Assembly (NCBI GenBank): GCA_034620365.1
Contig: JAQGEQ010000270.1
Location: 1,302,001-1,366,000 of the forward strand
DNA from: Pegea sp. RAD2-039
Taxonomy: Eukaryota > Chordata > Thaliacea > Salpida > Salpidae
Length of the DNA stretch: 64,000 nucleotides
Direction of reading: 5' to 3'
Shown one piece after another: positions 63,348-64,000 of this stretch. The position numbers and the translations under genes are program-made. Below the pieces are notes generated by a model. The model searched no databases and was not told the origin of the DNA. It worked only from the letters and a program-made list of their open reading frames with translations. The stretch's first letter is position 1; every line of letters starts with the position of its first letter.

Positions 63348-64000
63348 TAAACAAAAATTTTCGGTAAAAGTGTTCACTCTTATCTTATTAGGAGCTTGGA
63401 GAAAAACCATCAACAATTTGCCAATATTTTCTGGAATCAACCGAGAGCCAACGTTGTAGATAAAAGAAGATATTTTAAGGAAGATTAAGGTTCTACAATT
63501 ACCTAGAAATCTCAATTACACCTTTTTTGAAAAGGCGACCGGGATCAACTTTTGCACACTGTCTTATTTAGAGACGGACGTGCTTACCTAAACCAAAATA
63601 AACTGTGATGATATCCTTATACTGTCCTAACGTCGTTCTTTTCTGGTGCAACTTTCCTACATATATTTGTTCTTTGCATCGTCATGTATATACTATTTTC
63701 GGACCTCGAATAAATGCCCAATATATTACTAAGTACCTATAATATTTATTATACTGGATGTGATTTTACGTTAAGATATACAAAAAACTGCCAACAAAAT
63801 AAAATGATTTCATATAATTCAAATGTTATGTCTTAGTCAAACTGAGTTAAAATGCTTGAAGTAATGTAAAATAAAAAAGCTAGTATAATTTTACATTTAT
63901 ATTGTTATAGATTTCAAACTTTATTGTTTATATTTTAACTTCTTGTCTCATATACTTCTTTTCTACCGCTTGGGTATATTATTATCAACGCCCCACGAGG
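63348..64000. other. No gene seen; possible repeat fragment
   Basis: A less AT-rich patch at about 63,530-63,720, with an AATAAA near 63,708, may be a repeat or 3' end of something beyond recognition. Confidence 0.35.

Overview
The window is strongly AT-rich animal genomic DNA. Genes are split by GT-AG introns, many of them only 46-62 nt long beside others of 1-4 kb. It carries metazoan-only families: a receptor tyrosine phosphatase, a Polycomb RING-finger protein, a thrombospondin/laminin-G/Ig receptor, an RBM24/38-type splicing factor and a SAMD15-like protein. Decayed LINE, SINE and gag-type retroelement pieces lie between them. I read it as an invertebrate, probably bilaterian, nuclear contig. 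I could not place the phylum. There are no bacterial features, rRNA or CRISPR arrays, and the only tRNA-like sequence is in SINEs. Exon boundaries below were read by eye from protein homology, splice consensus and codon phase; in the main models the phases close exactly.

Layout. 0.1-9.9 kb, minus strand: cytoplasmic half of a receptor-type protein tyrosine phosphatase, with an intact-looking D1, a degenerate D2, and an unusual acidic C-terminal tail built from 10-11 residue repeats. One D1 intron holds a 14-bp minisatellite of about 65 copies. The phosphatase's membrane and ectodomain exons were not found. 10-23 kb is gene-poor, with SINE, LINE, transposase-like and gag-pro remnants. 23.2-25.8 kb, plus: a Psc/BMI1-type Polycomb RING protein with a long basic tail. 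26-30.9 kb: SINE and gag remnants. 31.4-33.8 kb, plus: mitochondrial asparaginyl-tRNA synthetase (NARS2). 35.3-42.3 kb, plus: a single-pass receptor with signal peptide, three TSP1, two LamG, one Ig, a membrane segment and a short tyrosine-bearing tail. 44.7-54.8 kb, minus: an RBM24/RBM38 homologue with a long in-frame low-complexity region upstream of the usual start. 59.9 kb, plus: a 73-residue ubiquitin-like protein without a C-terminal Gly-Gly. 61.8-63.0 kb, minus: a compact SAMD15-like SAM-domain protein.

The genes do not form one pathway; they are independent transcription units. The best candidate for something undescribed is the TSP1x3-LamGx2-Ig-TM receptor. Next are the phosphatase tail, whose coding repeat also makes about eleven perfect TGACGTCA palindromes, and the intronic minisatellite, which reads as a serial 3' splice-site-like motif on the gene's sense strand.
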